64,000 nucleotides of DNA from Roseibium suaedae (GTDB lineage Bacteria; Pseudomonadota; Alphaproteobacteria; Rhizobiales; Stappiaceae): assembly GCF_900142725.1 (NCBI RefSeq), contig NZ_FRBW01000002.1, positions 186,001-250,000 of the forward strand, written 5' to 3'. The notes under the pieces were generated by a model. That model was not told the origin of the DNA and ran no database searches. It saw only the letters and a program-made list of their open reading frames with translations. Each line of letters starts with the position of its first letter. Position 1 is the first letter of the stretch. This document shows positions 51,666-61,106 of this stretch, one piece after another. The translations under genes were made by a program, and so were the position numbers.

Positions 51666-52109
51666 ATGCAGCAACTGCACAGAGATATCTATATTAAATT
51701 AAAGGACGAAAAGCTTCCATCCAAAAATGATATCAATGAAATTGATAGATTTTTCTTTGGACCACACGAAGAAATCAGCTATTATACTATCCTCTCTTAT
51801 GGTCTGCTAAACAGAGCGAACGAGAAAAACATCAAGAGGGTAAAAGATTTAATTTCTATATTCATTGAAAATGAGGAGGATGACCTTCTCAGAGCCGTTA
51901 TTATGACCACCTATATATATTGGAACTCCGGAGACAGTATCTCCAACGAACTCATCTACTTTCTGAAAAATTGCTGCATGGAGACATTTTCAGAAGCAAG
52001 TCTTTCAGCTGCATCCTCATTAGCAGATTCTGCCTTTCAAAATAAAAATGAAGAAATACTCAAAAACCCTCAAAGATCTGACTGTGACTTGCATTGCATC
52101 AGACGATGA
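51666..52109 (+). CDS. Helical protein of unknown function, probably 3'-frameshifted
   Basis: The open frame gives 147 residues, strongly helical and Lys/Glu/Ile-rich (SYGLLNRANEKNIKRVKDL, NSGDSISNELIYFLKN), with a repeat feel like HEAT-type immunity or adaptor proteins. ATG 51666 follows GGAG. The last 15 codons look unlike the rest, while the +1 frame at 52048-52260 continues the helical composition. Skipping one A in the run at 52062-52066 would give a single 197-residue protein. GC is far below that of neighbours. Confidence 0.55.
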   Translation: MQQLHRDIYIKLKDEKLPSKNDINEIDRFFFGPHEEISYYTILSYGLLNRANEKNIKRVKDLISIFIENEEDDLLRAVIMTTYIYWNSGDSISNELIYFLKNCCMETFSEASLSAASSLADSAFQNKNEEILKNPQRSDCDLHCIRR

Positions 52110-52260
52110 AATCACAGCAAGTCTTTTCGTGGAAAGCACCCTGAGGGCAGCAACAGGAAAAGTATGGATAGACAAAGATATTATAAAATTATTCTCCAAC
52201 ACTTACGCCATTCAAGGTGTGAACTTTGGCATGGACCTCACCATTTCCTTGAAGAACTGA
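52048..52260 (+). pseudogene. Out-of-frame 3' part of the helical protein
   Basis: This 70-codon frame (TLKDLTVTCIASDDEITASL...) continues the preceding gene in the +1 frame with no credible ribosome-binding site of its own. Joining at the AAAAA run restores a compact protein. Either a disrupted gene, a sequencing error in the homopolymer, or a slippery site. Confidence 0.5.
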
Positions 52261-52394
52261 ATGTTAGAAGCACTTTAATTTGCTTCCAGAACACCAACTC
52301 GATACGAATAAGTTCTTATTTCAATAAGGATTTTTGAAACAAAATGCTCCTTCTTCCACCCTGATGGATAACCACGGGAGAAAGCGAACGTGGA

Positions 52395-52637
52395 ATGAAA
52401 TACCCTTGCCCCTGCTGTCACTTCCTGACGCTTGGCGAAAAGCCACCTGGAACTTTTGAGATCTGTTCCGTATGCGGCTGGGAGGATGACGAAGTTCAGT
52501 TCCACGACCCGTCCTACGCCGGCGGCGCGAATAAGGTCAGCCTTGAAACGGCGAGAACAAACTTCCAAGTGACCGGTGCAATCGACGAGAGTAGTGCAAA
52601 ACATGCCAGACAACCGCTCGCCGATGATATGCCATAA
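52395..52637 (+). CDS. CPCC-family cysteine-rich protein
   Basis: An 80-residue protein starting MKYPCPCCHFLTL, then CSVCGWEDDEVQFHDP: two CxxC knuckles of the Cys-rich CPCC family, followed by SYAGGANKVSLETAR, also typical. These zinc-binding proteins are common next to polymorphic-toxin and immunity genes; no toxin gene is visible here. Confidence 0.85.
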   Translation: MKYPCPCCHFLTLGEKPPGTFEICSVCGWEDDEVQFHDPSYAGGANKVSLETARTNFQVTGAIDESSAKHARQPLADDMP

Positions 52638-52922
52638 CTCAACAGAGGTACTTATCCCGGTATCTAGGCAACTAACCGCCCAAGGTTAGTTGCTCAATGT
52701 TGTCTGCATCTCTTTACAAAGATCAGAAGCCGATGCGGTGCGGACACCGCCTTTGAAATACAAACACTTGCACAGGCGCGACAGGTCCCAGAAATATGAC
52801 CTGGATATACGTGCCTCCTCCCAAGACGCTCTCACCTGGTAACGCAGGCCGGGGTGCGACAATATTCTACCAATTTCTCCGCATCTTCTCGGCGTGGGAA
52901 AATCCGCCGGAAACATTGAACA
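52638..52922. other. Gap within the small-gene cassette
   Basis: About 285 bases with no supported gene. A leftward frame overlaps the next gene but is its antisense shadow. Could hold a decayed gene. Confidence 0.4.
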
Positions 52923-53225
52923 ATGAGCGCCTCTGTCAAAGTCGAGTGGGAACCATCGAAGAAAGATCGCCCAGCTTCTGGACGATATTCGACTGCCGCC
53001 CGGTTTCTCAACGATGAAGACACATGGCCACATGAATCCTGGAGCGTCTTGATCGAGTTTCACAAAGCGTCGAATATATTTGACTATGAAAGCGGTACAG
53101 CGAAATTCCTTGTAGAGGACGCCCCTCATAATTGGCTAAAGTCTGGGGCTATATTCGAAATGCTCGAAGGGAATAGAAGGACGGCAAAGGTAACTGTCCT
53201 GCAATCTCAGAAGCACAAAGTTTAA
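52923..53225 (+). CDS. Small protein of unknown function
   Basis: A 100-residue soluble protein beginning MSASVKVEWEPSKKDRPASG, with a beta-rich middle (WSVLIEFHKASNIFDYE) and a charged end. No family recognised, though short proteins of this kind (an initial V-x-W-E-P...GRYS pattern) occur in immunity-type cassettes. Weak ribosome-binding site. Followed eleven bases later by another small gene. Confidence 0.6.
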   Translation: MSASVKVEWEPSKKDRPASGRYSTAARFLNDEDTWPHESWSVLIEFHKASNIFDYESGTAKFLVEDAPHNWLKSGAIFEMLEGNRRTAKVTVLQSQKHKV

Positions 53226-53236
53226 GATTAAGAAAA

Positions 53237-53428
53237 ATGTTGTCAGAGACTGAAGCTTATCGTGCAATGTATATCTATCTCAGAAAGCTCTACGAACTGA
53301 CCGCTTCCGACGATCTTGCAGGTTTCCTTGGAGGGATGGCTCTGCTGGAGGATGGGAAGCCTACAGACCCCGCTGTCTGGGCGGATTGGATATCCAGTTT
53401 GGAAGAAGCGAAAGCGGACAAGCTCTGA
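53237..53428 (+). CDS. Small acidic immunity-like protein
   Basis: A 63-residue protein: TEAYRAMYIYLRKLYELTASDDLA, then GGMALLEDGKPTDPAVWADW. The layout (Y/F-rich helix, SDD-x-x-G, L-x-D-G-x-x-x-D-P-A-x-W-x-D-W) matches a widespread small family usually found in polymorphic-toxin or contact-dependent immunity cassettes. Its role is not established. Last gene of the cassette. Confidence 0.65.
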   Translation: MLSETEAYRAMYIYLRKLYELTASDDLAGFLGGMALLEDGKPTDPAVWADWISSLEEAKADKL

Positions 53429-53541
53429 GAAATGACAGTTTCCAGCTTCACAACTGGCCACATATCATGCAATTCCTACAAAGCATTCATGTAAATACCG
53501 ATTACGTTTTACGGCCACATTGGCCGGGTGGAGGAAAATAG

Positions 53542-54198
53542 GTGCCTGACCTGTTGAGCTGGGAACTGTCCTGGACTGTTGTTCTGGCCGTCGCTGCCAT
53601 GGGCTATCTTCTGGGGTCGATCCCCTTCGGTCTGGTCATCACCCGCATGGCTGGTCTTGGGGACATCCGCAAGATCGGCTCGGGCAACATCGGCACGACC
53701 AATGTTCTGCGCACGGGCAGGAAGTCTCTGGCTGCGGCGACGCTTCTGTGCGACGCGCTGAAGGGCACTGTCGCAGCCCTTCTCGCCCGGCAGTTGGTTG
53801 GCCCGGATGCGGCGCTGATTGCGGGGTTCGCGGCCTTTCTCGGGCATCTTTTCCCGGTCTGGCTCGGCTTCAAGGGCGGCAAGGGCGTTGCCACCTATCT
53901 CGGCATTCTGCTAGCCCTTGCCTGGCCCGTCGGGATCGCTTTCGCGCTGATCTGGCTCGCCATGGCGTTTACCCTGCGCTACTCGTCCCTGTCCGCGCTC
54001 ACAGCCAGCCTGATTTCCCCCTTCGTGCTGCTGGCCATGGGCGACAACCGGACGGCCCTTGTCTTCGGTGCCATGTCCCTGATCCTCTGGATCAAGCACC
54101 ATGAGAATATCAGCCGCCTGCTCAGCGGCAAGGAATCCAAGATCGGCGCAAAATCCTCCGCTGCCCCGGCCGCGGACAGTGGCGGCGGAACAGCCTAA
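53542..54198 (+). CDS. plsY: Acyl-phosphate glycerol-3-phosphate acyltransferase
   Basis: A 218-residue inner-membrane enzyme transferring an acyl group from acyl-phosphate to glycerol-3-phosphate, the first step of phospholipid synthesis. Five helices and three motifs: GSIPFG near 25, [12 protein letters not shown] near 47 and [10 protein letters not shown] near 112. The GTG start follows GGAGG by seven bases. In related genomes plsY follows pyrC directly; here 2.5 kb of small genes separate them. Overlaps dprA by one base. Confidence 0.93.
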   Translation: MPDLLSWELSWTVVLAVAAMGYLLGSIPFGLVITRMAGLGDIRKIGSGNIGTTNVLRTGRKSLAAATLLCDALKGTVAALLARQLVGPDAALIAGFAAFLGHLFPVWLGFKGGKGVATYLGILLALAWPVGIAFALIWLAMAFTLRYSSLSALTASLISPFVLLAMGDNRTALVFGAMSLILWIKHHENISRLLSGKESKIGAKSSAAPAADSGGGTA

Positions 54199-55337
54199 TG
54201 AACAGGGAGCCTGACAACAAAGGCTCCCCACTATTAAGCGAGGCCCAGCGCCTCGCCTGGCTCCGCCTCATCCGGTCTGAAAATGTGGGTCCTGCCACGT
54301 TCCGGGAGCTGATCAACCATTTCGGCTCTGCGGAAGCTGCCCTTGCCCAGCTTCCTGCCCTGTCCCGCCGCGGCGGCAAGCAGGCCATCCGTGTCTGCCC
54401 GCTCCATGACGCAATGGAAGAATATGAGGCGATGCAGCGCATGGGCGCCCGCCTAGTGGCCCTGGGCGAACCGGGCTATCCGCCCCACCTGCGCCATATC
54501 GACGGTCCCCCGCCCCTTCTCTCCGTGACCGGAGCCAATGCACTCTCCCAGCCCAGAGCCGTAGCTGTTGTCGGGGCACGCAATGCCTCTCTTGCGGGGC
54601 GCAAGATGGCCCATCTGATGGCGGAGGACCTGTCACGGCGGGGATATGTCATCGTTTCAGGTCTCGCCCGGGGCATTGACGCAGCGGCCCATGGCGCCTC
54701 CCTCAAGGGGGGCACCGTTGCGGTTATGGCCGGCGGCGTTGATATCCTCTATCCGCCGGAGCATGACAGGCTGCTCGCCGACATTCTCGCCAATGGCGGC
54801 AATGCGGTCAGCGAAATGCCCTTCGGCTGGAAACCGCGCGGGCGGGACTTTCCGCGCAGGAACCGGTTGATCAGCGGCATCTCCCTCAGCGTGATCGTGA
54901 TCGAAGCGGCCAAGGGGTCCGGCTCCCTGCACACCGCGCGCTTCGCGCTGGAACAGAACCGGGACATCTTTGCGGTTCCTGGCTCGCCGCTCGATCCACG
55001 CTCGGAAGGTGCAAACAATCTGATTCGCCAGGGCGCGGCACTGGTGACTTGCGCCGATGATGTGGAAGAGGCGCTGGCAGGGCGGATCGAGCCGGATCTC
55101 CCCTTCGATCTCGATGTTCAGGAACCGGAGACCTCAGGTGGCGGCCTGCCATCCGAGCCAAGCGACAACCTGCGCGAACGGTTGATCATGGCCCTGGGTC
55201 CCACGCCCGTGGGCATAGACGAACTGGTGCGGCATACGGGCGAAAGTGCCCGCCTCATCCAGATTCTGCTGCTGGAACTGGAACTTGCCGGCCGGCTGGA
55301 GCGGCACGCAGGGCAACGGGTCTCGCTGGTCTATTGA
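54198..55337 (+). CDS. dprA: DNA-processing protein A
   Basis: A 379-residue DNA-binding protein that loads RecA on incoming single-stranded DNA during transformation. The Rossmann-like core shows VVGARNASLAG near 113-123, SGLARGIDAAAHGASL, GGVDILYPPEH, RNRLISGIS near 222 and GSGSLHTARFALEQNRDIFAVPG-like text, all split over the usual spacing. A C-terminal winged helix follows about residue 310. Starts within the plsY stop (TAATG). Confidence 0.95.
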   Translation: MNREPDNKGSPLLSEAQRLAWLRLIRSENVGPATFRELINHFGSAEAALAQLPALSRRGGKQAIRVCPLHDAMEEYEAMQRMGARLVALGEPGYPPHLRHIDGPPPLLSVTGANALSQPRAVAVVGARNASLAGRKMAHLMAEDLSRRGYVIVSGLARGIDAAAHGASLKGGTVAVMAGGVDILYPPEHDRLLADILANGGNAVSEMPFGWKPRGRDFPRRNRLISGISLSVIVIEAAKGSGSLHTARFALEQNRDIFAVPGSPLDPRSEGANNLIRQGAALVTCADDVEEALAGRIEPDLPFDLDVQEPETSGGGLPSEPSDNLRERLIMALGPTPVGIDELVRHTGESARLIQILLLELELAGRLERHAGQRVSLVY

Positions 55338-55786
55338 TCCAACGTGGCTTGCTCAAATGGCCCGGCGTCTTCAGACCAAAAAGCCGCAGCCTCCAGCGGC
55401 AAGGCCGCAAGCATGGCATCAAAAGCCTTTAGATCCACATACCCGCGCAAGGCCTTCGCCACATCCTCGATCACCGTGACTGGAGAAAAATTGTGGTGCT
55501 GGCGAAGGTGCGCAACCTCTTCAGCCATTTGCGCCCGCGTCAGGAATGGCTCAGGCGGCCGGGAAATGTCCCAACCCTTGACGAAGATTGCCCGCAGGAC
55601 AGCAGGCAGTTCATTGGCGAACCGGAGCCCTTCAGCGGCCGTCAGCCTGGCCCGGAACACCAGCAAAACGCCCTGAACACAGGTGTAGGTCTGATTTCGT
55701 GTTGTCAGATCCAGCGCCTCTCGCGCGTCCTCCAGAAACCGGTCAAATTGCTGACTGGCGGTCTGATATTCATTGGGCATCGGCAT
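55331..55786 (-). CDS. DUF2267 protein
   Basis: A 151-residue helical protein of the DUF2267 family: NEYQTASQQFDRFLEDAREALDL, then QTYTCVQGVLLVFRARLTAAEGLRFANELPAVLRAIFVKGWD-like motifs (read over about 26-70), and a second half-repeat ending AAAFWSEDAG. It lies antisense between dprA and topA and overlaps the dprA stop by seven bases, interrupting a usually collinear block. ATG 55786 or 55780. Function unknown. Confidence 0.82.
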   Translation of the reverse strand: MPMPNEYQTASQQFDRFLEDAREALDLTTRNQTYTCVQGVLLVFRARLTAAEGLRFANELPAVLRAIFVKGWDISRPPEPFLTRAQMAEEVAHLRQHHNFSPVTVIEDVAKALRGYVDLKAFDAMLAALPLEAAAFWSEDAGPFEQATLDQ

Positions 55787-56048
55787 GGCAGTCCGGCTTT
55801 CACAGTCACAAGAGTTGCTCACACAGCTCTTTTGCCGCGCACACCGGCAGATGGTCAACCAGAGCCTGCAAACCGCAGACGGTGGAAAAGCGGCATTTTC
55901 GGCTAAGACTTGACCTTCTGCCTACAAACGTACATTTGACAGGCGGCTTTCGATCCCTGATCGTCGCCTTGATAAAAAGACACGTAATGTGCGGCACAAG
56001 CCGGTCCGCTGGGGACACCGGCCTGCTCTCAACAGCATCTGGGTACTG

Positions 56049-58748
56049 ATGAACATCGTCATTGTGGAATCGCCGGCGAAAGCCAAGACGATCAACAAAT
56101 ATCTCGGGAAGGACTATCACGTTCTGGCTTCCTACGGCCACGTGCGCGATCTTCCTGCCAAAGACGGTTCCGTCCGCCCGGACGAAGACTTCGCCATGAG
56201 CTGGGAAGTCGACGGCAAGTCGAGCAAGCGCCTCTCGGAAATCGCCAGCGCCGTCAAGGATGCTGACCGCCTCATTCTCGCAACTGACCCTGATCGCGAA
56301 GGGGAAGCGATTTCGTGGCACGTTCTGGAAGTGCTCCAGAAGAAGAAGGTGCTGAAGGACAAGCCGGTCGAGCGCGTCGTCTTCAACGCCATCACCAAGT
56401 CCGCGATCCTGGAGGCGATGAAGAACCCGCGTCCGCTGGACACGCCTCTGGTGGATGCCTATCTCGCCCGCCGCGCCCTCGACTATCTCGTCGGCTTTAC
56501 TCTCTCTCCTGTTCTGTGGCGCAAGCTGCCGGGCGCACGTTCGGCTGGCCGCGTCCAGTCCGTGGCGCTGCGCCTGATCTGCGACCGGGAAATGGAGATC
56601 GAGGTCTTCAAGGCCCAGGAATACTGGTCGATCCTTGCCAATCTGAAGACGCCTTCTGGCGATGCTCTTTCTGCGGGCATCACCGGATTTGACGGCAAGA
56701 AGCTCGGCCGCCTGGATATTACCTCCGAAGCGGAAGCCACCACCATCAAGCGCATGCTGGAAGGCGCGTCCTTCGCTGTCGACAGCGTCGTCTCCAAACC
56801 GGCCAAGCGCAATCCGGCCCCTCCCTTCACCACCTCGACCCTGCAGCAGGAAGCCTCGCGCAAGCTCGGCTTCTCCGCCTCGCGGACCATGCAGGTGGCA
56901 CAGAAGCTTTATGAAGGCATTGCCATTGGCGGCGAGACCTCCGGTCTCATCACCTATATGCGTACCGATGGCGTGCAGATCGCCCAGGAAGCCATCACCG
57001 CTGCACGCCAGGTGATTGGCCAGGACTTCGGTGCCAATTACGTTCCGGAGAAGCCGCGGTTCTATTCCACCAAGGCCAAGAACGCCCAGGAAGCGCACGA
57101 AGCGATCCGCCCGACGGATCTGTCGCGCCGTCCGAAGGATGTCGCCCGGTTCCTGGACCCGGATCAGGCCCGCCTTTATGAGCTGATCTGGAAGCGGACC
57201 ATGGCCAGCCAGATGGAGAGCGCCGTTCTGGAGCGCACCACCATCGACATCACGGCCAAGGGCTCCGGCAAGACCGCAGCGCTGCGCGCCTCCGGCTCCG
57301 TTGTCCGTTTCGACGGCTTCCTCGCGCTTTATCAGGAAGGCCGCGACGACGACGAGGACGAAAGCTCCCGCCGTCTGCCAGCCGTCGATGAAGGCGCGAG
57401 CCTTGCCCTTGCAGGGGCAGCAGCTGAAGCCATCGAAGCCGGTCAGCACTTCACCACGCCGCCGCCGCGCTACACGGAAGCCAGCCTCGTCAAGAAGATG
57501 GAAGAGCTGGGCATCGGCCGCCCCTCCACCTATGCCTCGACGCTGCAGACCCTGCGCGACCGCGACTATGTGGAACTGGAAAAGAAGCAGCTTGTCCCCC
57601 AGGACAAGGGCCGGATCGTGATCGCGTTCCTCGAAAGCTTCTTCAACCGCTATGTGGAATTCGACTTCACCGCGAGCCTTGAAGAGCAGCTCGACAAGAT
57701 CTCGGCCGGTGAACTCTCCTGGCAGGAAGTTCTGCGCGACTTCTGGCGTGACTTCCATGGCGCCGTCGACGAGATCAAGGATCTGCGCGTTTCGGAAGTT
57801 CTGGACGCCCTGAACGAGCTGCTGGCCCCGCATATCTTCCCGGCCAAGGAAGATGGCTCGGATCCCCGCGCCTGCCCGTCCTGTTCCAACGGCCAGCTGT
57901 CGCTGAAGGTCTCCCGCTTCGGGGCTTTCATCGGCTGCAACAACTATCCGGAGTGCAACTACACCCGCCAGCTCGCCAAGTCCGGCGATGGCGAGGATGG
58001 CACAACGCCGGATGGCCCGAAGGTGCTCGGACAGGATCCGGCAACTGGCCTCGACGTCTCCCTGCGCATCGGCCGTTTCGGTCCCTATGTGCAGCTCGGC
58101 GAGGAAGCCAAGCCGAAACGCTCGTCCCTGCCGAAGGGATGGTCCGCAGCTGATCTGGATCTGGAGAAGGCCCTGCAGCTGCTTTCCCTGCCCCGTGAGG
58201 TCGGGCTGCACCCGGAAGACGGCAAGATGATCACGTCGAACCTCGGGCGCTTCGGCCCCTATGTGCATCACGAAGGCACCTACGCGAACCTGTCCTCGCC
58301 CGATGAAGTGTTCTCGGTCGGCCTCAACCGTGCCGTGGACGTTCTGGCTGAAAAGCGCGCCAAGGGCGGACGCGGACGCGCCGCTGCCACGCCGCTGAAG
58401 GAGCTGGGCGAACATCCCACCGAAGGCGGCCCGGTCAATGTCTATGACGGGCGCTATGGTCCCTACGTCAAGTTCGGCAAGGTCAATGCGACGCTGCCGA
58501 AGGACACGGACCCGCAAGCCGTGACCCTGGAGCAGGCTCTCGAACTGATCGCGGCCAAGGCGCCCAAGGGCGCCGCCAAGAAAAAGGCTCCGGCCAAGAA
58601 GCCGGCCGCCAAGAAGGCCGCAAGCAAAACCACAGCCGAGAAGAAGCCGGCTGCCAAGAAAACCGCCGCGAAAAAACCAGCGGCCAAAAAGACCGCATCC
58701 AAGGCGAAATCGCCTTCTGAAGATGCCGGTCCGGAAGACGGATCTTGA
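56049..58748 (+). CDS. topA: DNA topoisomerase I
   Basis: An 899-residue type IA topoisomerase relaxing negative supercoils. The Toprim domain starts VIVESPAKAKTI with DPDREGEAISW near 76; the active-site tyrosine is Tyr303 in ITYMRTDG. One zinc knuckle (CPSC...CNNYPEC) sits near 612-640, followed by several topoisomerase C-terminal repeats (RFGPYV). The last 60 residues are Lys/Ala/Pro-rich (AAKK repeats), a DNA-binding tail. No strong ribosome-binding site before the ATG. The rnr start overlaps the stop. Confidence 0.96.
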   Translation: MNIVIVESPAKAKTINKYLGKDYHVLASYGHVRDLPAKDGSVRPDEDFAMSWEVDGKSSKRLSEIASAVKDADRLILATDPDREGEAISWHVLEVLQKKKVLKDKPVERVVFNAITKSAILEAMKNPRPLDTPLVDAYLARRALDYLVGFTLSPVLWRKLPGARSAGRVQSVALRLICDREMEIEVFKAQEYWSILANLKTPSGDALSAGITGFDGKKLGRLDITSEAEATTIKRMLEGASFAVDSVVSKPAKRNPAPPFTTSTLQQEASRKLGFSASRTMQVAQKLYEGIAIGGETSGLITYMRTDGVQIAQEAITAARQVIGQDFGANYVPEKPRFYSTKAKNAQEAHEAIRPTDLSRRPKDVARFLDPDQARLYELIWKRTMASQMESAVLERTTIDITAKGSGKTAALRASGSVVRFDGFLALYQEGRDDDEDESSRRLPAVDEGASLALAGAAAEAIEAGQHFTTPPPRYTEASLVKKMEELGIGRPSTYASTLQTLRDRDYVELEKKQLVPQDKGRIVIAFLESFFNRYVEFDFTASLEEQLDKISAGELSWQEVLRDFWRDFHGAVDEIKDLRVSEVLDALNELLAPHIFPAKEDGSDPRACPSCSNGQLSLKVSRFGAFIGCNNYPECNYTRQLAKSGDGEDGTTPDGPKVLGQDPATGLDVSLRIGRFGPYVQLGEEAKPKRSSLPKGWSAADLDLEKALQLLSLPREVGLHPEDGKMITSNLGRFGPYVHHEGTYANLSSPDEVFSVGLNRAVDVLAEKRAKGGRGRAAATPLKELGEHPTEGGPVNVYDGRYGPYVKFGKVNATLPKDTDPQAVTLEQALELIAAKAPKGAAKKKAPAKKPAAKKAASKTTAEKKPAAKKTAAKKPAAKKTASKAKSPSEDAGPEDGS

Positions 58749-61090
58749 ACGCAAGACGCATCGCCCCGCCCAAAGGGGCAAACCGCAAGCCCAAGCCGGG
58801 AGCCAAAACTCCCGGCGACTTTCCCTCGCGCGAAGATCTTCTGACCTTCATCGCCGATAATCCCGGCAAGGCCGGCAAGCGCGAGATCGCGCGCCACTTC
58901 GGCATCATCGGCGCCGCGCGGATCCAGCTCAAGAAAATGCTGAAGGACCTCGGCGAAGAGGGCCTGGTGGAACGGCGCCAGAAGCGCCTGATCCGCCCGG
59001 GCGATCTGCCGCCAGTATTCGTCACCAATCTCGTTGCCCGCGACCGGGATGGCGAGCTTCTTGGCGAGCCGGTGGACTGGGACGACGAGGCGGGCAGCCC
59101 GCCGAAGATCCTCGTGCTCAGCGGCCGCTCAAACAAGACGCCTCAGCCGGGCATCGGCGATCGCGCCCTCGTCCGTCTGACGGAAGCCGAGGAACATGGC
59201 GAAGCCCAGTATACGGCCCGTGTCATCAAGGTTCTGGAAAAGTCTCAAGGCGCCATTCTCGGCATCCTGCGCATGCGCGGGCCGGGCAAACCGCCGTTCC
59301 TTGAGCCCATCGACATCAAGCAGCGCGAGCTGGACGTGGACCCGCGCGAGCTGAACGACGCCGAAGACGGCGATCTGGTCAGCGTGCAGGTCAACCGCAG
59401 CGGCCGCTATGGCACGCCGCGCGCGGCTATCGTGCAGCGTTTCGGCTCCATGAAGTCGGAAAAGGCGGTCTCCGAGATCGCTCTCCACTCCCATGGCATT
59501 CCTCATGTCTTCCCCTCGGCCGTCGAGGTCGAGGCAGAGAAGGCCCAACCGGTCACGCTTGGCCAGCGCGAGGACTGGCGCCAGATCCCGCTGCTCACCA
59601 TCGACCCGCCGGACGCCAAGGACCACGATGATGCGGTCTTTGCCGAGCCGGACAAGGATCCGGAAAACGAAGGCGGACAGATCGTCTATGTCGCCATCGC
59701 GGATGTTGCCTATTATGTCCGTCCGGGCACGGCCCTGGACCGGGAAGCGCATCTGCGGGGCAACTCGGTCTATTTCCCGGACCGGGTGATCCCGATGCTG
59801 CCGGAGCGGATTTCCAACGATCTGTGTTCGCTGCGCGAAAAGGAAGACCGCCCTGCCCTTGCCGTCCGCATGGTGTTCGACAAGACCGGCGCACGCCGGG
59901 GCCACACCTTCCACCGGGTGCTGATGCGCTCGGCTGCCAAGCTGTCCTATCTGCAGGCGCAAAAGGCGATCGAGGGCGTCACCGACGAAAAGACAGAGAC
60001 CCTGGTCGAAGGCGTGCTGAAGCCGCTCTGGGATGCCTATGCGTGCCTGAAGAAGGCTCGCGATGCCCGTGAGCCGCTGGAACTGGATCTGCCGGAACGC
60101 AAGATCAAGCTGAAGCCGGATGGCACGGTCGATCACGTCTATGTGCCCGAACGTCTGGACGCCCACAAGCTGATCGAGGAGTTCATGATCCAGGCCAACG
60201 TTTCGGCTGCCGAAACGCTGGAACGGAAGAAAACGCCACTGCTCTACCGTGTCCATGATGCATCGACGCCCGAGAAGCTTCAGAACCTGAAGGACTTCCT
60301 GTCAACCCTGAACATGAAGCTGCCGTCCGCGGGCGGTCTGCGGCCATCCGTCTTCAACGGCATTCTAGCCAAGGTGAAGGACACGCCCCAGGCTCAGCTC
60401 GTCAACGAGGTGGTCCTTCGCAGCCAGGCCCAGGCCGAATACACACCGCAGAACATCGGCCACTTCGGCCTGAACCTGCGCCGCTATGCCCATTTCACCT
60501 CGCCGATCCGCCGCTATGCGGATCTGATCGTGCACCGGGGCCTGATCCGGGCACTTGGGCTGGGCAATGATGGCCTGCCGGAAGGCATCGAGGACAAACT
60601 GGAGGCCATCGGCGGCGAGATCTCAAGCGCCGAACGGCGGGCGATGCTCGCAGAGCGGGACACCATCGACCGGCTGATCGCGCTCTGGATGACGGACCGG
60701 GTGGGAGCAACCTTCCAGGGCCGCATTGGCGGCGTCGTGAAGTCGGGTCTGTTCATCCGTCTGGACGAATCCGGTGCGGACGGCTTCATCCCCGCCTCCA
60801 CCATCGGCATCGACTATTATCGCCATGACGAAGGGTCGCACTCCTTGATCGGTGACAAGACCGGCGAAACCTATCAACTTGGCGACAACGTCGAAGTCCG
60901 GCTCGTGGAAGCAGCGCCCTTTGCTGGTGCCTTGCGCTTTGAAATGCTGAGCCGGGGCCGCGTTGGCGGAAAGCAGGTTCGCGCGTCCCGGGCAAAGCCC
61001 AAGGGCGGCAGCAAGTCTGCAACCGGCCGCAAGCGGATCACGTCCCGCCGTGGCGAGACTTCGCCGAAGTCGAAACCCAGGAAGAGCTAA
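58745..61090 (+). CDS. rnr: Ribonuclease R
   Basis: A 781-residue 3'-5' exoribonuclease. An N-terminal helix-turn-helix (AGKREIARHFGI) and cold-shock-like domains precede the RNB catalytic domain with TIDPPDAKDHDDAVFAE near 284-300, which contributes the metal-binding Asp residues. An S1 domain (GRIGGVVKSGLFIRLDESG) lies near 660, followed by a basic Lys/Arg-rich tail. Start is TTG at 58745, overlapping the topA stop and preceded by GGAAG. Confidence 0.94.
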   Translation: MNARRIAPPKGANRKPKPGAKTPGDFPSREDLLTFIADNPGKAGKREIARHFGIIGAARIQLKKMLKDLGEEGLVERRQKRLIRPGDLPPVFVTNLVARDRDGELLGEPVDWDDEAGSPPKILVLSGRSNKTPQPGIGDRALVRLTEAEEHGEAQYTARVIKVLEKSQGAILGILRMRGPGKPPFLEPIDIKQRELDVDPRELNDAEDGDLVSVQVNRSGRYGTPRAAIVQRFGSMKSEKAVSEIALHSHGIPHVFPSAVEVEAEKAQPVTLGQREDWRQIPLLTIDPPDAKDHDDAVFAEPDKDPENEGGQIVYVAIADVAYYVRPGTALDREAHLRGNSVYFPDRVIPMLPERISNDLCSLREKEDRPALAVRMVFDKTGARRGHTFHRVLMRSAAKLSYLQAQKAIEGVTDEKTETLVEGVLKPLWDAYACLKKARDAREPLELDLPERKIKLKPDGTVDHVYVPERLDAHKLIEEFMIQANVSAAETLERKKTPLLYRVHDASTPEKLQNLKDFLSTLNMKLPSAGGLRPSVFNGILAKVKDTPQAQLVNEVVLRSQAQAEYTPQNIGHFGLNLRRYAHFTSPIRRYADLIVHRGLIRALGLGNDGLPEGIEDKLEAIGGEISSAERRAMLAERDTIDRLIALWMTDRVGATFQGRIGGVVKSGLFIRLDESGADGFIPASTIGIDYYRHDEGSHSLIGDKTGETYQLGDNVEVRLVEAAPFAGALRFEMLSRGRVGGKQVRASRAKPKGGSKSATGRKRITSRRGETSPKSKPRKS

Positions 61091-61106
61091 GACGCAGGTT
61101 ACGTCC

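Noticed and set aside
55806-58781. A 991-codon open frame antisense to topA
   Set aside because: It is the mirror of GC-rich codon usage in topA; composition is Arg/Gly/His-rich with no domain, and topA is certain.
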